Of a stretch of 12,998 bases of DNA, positions 12,625-12,998 are shown piece by piece. How positions within the stretch are numbered: position 1 is the first letter of the stretch; the number at the start of each line of letters is the position of its first letter. The stretch comes from Candidatus Avimicrobium faecavium (GTDB lineage: Bacteria; Bacillota; Clostridia; Oscillospirales; Ruminococcaceae). The notes beneath the pieces are model-generated. The model did no database searches, was not told where the DNA came from, and saw only the letters and a list, made by a program, of their open reading frames with translations. Location of the stretch: assembly GCA_904419105.1 (NCBI GenBank), contig CAJFQR010000036.1, forward strand, positions 1 to 12,998. The letters run 5' to 3'. A program made the translations under genes and the position numbers.

Positions 12625-12998
12625 ATACCTTTTCCTCCTGAAATAGTCCCCTGCATGAGCTGCCGCTGGGAGATGATGAAGAACACCAGCACCGGCAGCA
12701 TATAGATAATGGCCATCGCCGCAAAGACGCCGTAGTCGGCGATCATCTGGTCATTGCGGGAGATGTTGCGCAGATAGGTGGCCAGCACCGGGGTGCGGGT
12801 GTTGAAGATAAGCACATTGAAGAGCAGATAGTTGGACCAGGCGCTCATAAAGGCGAAGATGCTGATCGAGGCCAGGCCCGGCTTGACCATGTGGATGATC
12901 ACCTGGAAGAAGGCGGTCAGCCGGTTGCAGCCGTCCACCAGGGCCGAGTTCTCGATGTCCTGGGGGATGGCGGCGAAGAAGTTGCGGATGATGAAGGT
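12621..12998 (-). CDS. ugpE: ABC importer permease, MalG/UgpE family (partial, N-terminus outside window)
   Basis: The C-terminal 125 residues of an integral-membrane permease; the 5' end is cut by the right edge. The first residues seen run TFIIRNFFAAIPQDIENSAL and continue into VDGCNRL, giving the cytoplasmic EAA-loop motif (EAA-x3-DG form) that contacts the ATPase. At least two membrane segments follow, and the end is short and basic (RQLMQGTISGGKGI), as in MalG/UgpE proteins. A GTG codon at 12938 lies in mid-motif and is not a start. The gene overlaps the ATPase start by four bases. The first permease and binding-protein genes are expected just outside the window. Confidence 0.93.
   Translation of the reverse strand, partial: TFIIRNFFAAIPQDIENSALVDGCNRLTAFFQVIIHMVKPGLASISIFAFMSAWSNYLLFNVLIFNTRTPVLATYLRNISRNDQMIADYGVFAAMAIIYMLPVLVFFIISQRQLMQGTISGGKGI

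Noticed and set aside
10795..12705. A 636-codon plus-strand frame antisense to the ABC operon
   Set aside because: The minus strand encodes well-conserved ATPase and GDPD motifs here; the plus frame is His/Gln/Leu-rich without domains and has no promoter or ribosome binding site.

Overview
The window looks like chromosomal DNA of a GC-rich, low-oxygen Firmicute, most likely a Clostridia/Oscillospiraceae gut-type bacterium (a relative of Faecalibacterium, Subdoligranulum or Gemmiger is a reasonable guess, not shown). The reasons are strong AGGAGG-type ribosome binding sites, sigma-A-like promoters, many short GC hairpin terminators with T-tails, rubredoxin/ferredoxin redox proteins together with a ferritin, and rRNA-type tandem promoters resembling those of Bacillus. 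No phage, insertion sequence, CRISPR array or defence system is visible; the region reads as core chromosome with some poorly described genes.

Layout. (1) Positions 1-311 hold two back-to-back transcription starts. On the minus strand there is a tandem promoter pair and a boxA-like leader that appear to drive an rRNA operon lying off the left edge. On the plus strand a promoter drives tRNA-Arg(CCG) at 333-409, which is followed by a perfect hairpin terminator. (2) Positions 576-2761, plus strand, form an iron/redox cluster: a double-rubredoxin protein translationally coupled to a 2[4Fe-4S] ferredoxin-like protein, then a small Gly/Pro/His-rich tail-anchored protein, then a complete ferritin with palindromes upstream. 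(3) Positions 2893-3767 hold two small unknown membrane proteins on opposite strands that converge on a shared bidirectional terminator. (4) A MATE efflux transporter (minus, 3895-5304) has its own promoter and a terminator-like hairpin in its leader. Upstream of it, 5305-5820 carries no convincing gene but contains an unusual density of inverted repeats.

(5) Positions 9848 down to 5821, minus strand, form one tightly overlapping operon: Nudix hydrolase, metallophosphoesterase lipoprotein, HAD phosphatase, LysR regulator and GNAT acetyltransferase. It has a recognisable promoter at one end and a terminator at the other, and three of its four junctions are ATGA overlaps. (6) From 12998 down to 10001, minus strand, is the distal part of an ABC importer operon in the order permease (cut by the window edge), UgpC/MalK-type ATPase, glycerophosphodiester phosphodiesterase, PHP-family phosphatase, ending in a strong terminator. 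The order permease-ATPase-phosphodiesterase matches the E-C-Q part of the enterobacterial ugpBAECQ system, so uptake and breakdown of glycerol-3-phosphate or glycerophosphodiesters is the likely role, with the PHP enzyme as an extra phosphatase.

No clearly new large system is present. The best leads are the PHP phosphatase attached to a ugp-like operon, the double-rubredoxin/ferredoxin pair, the structured 5513-5703 interval, the MATE leader hairpin, and the mixed Nudix/phosphatase/LysR/GNAT operon.
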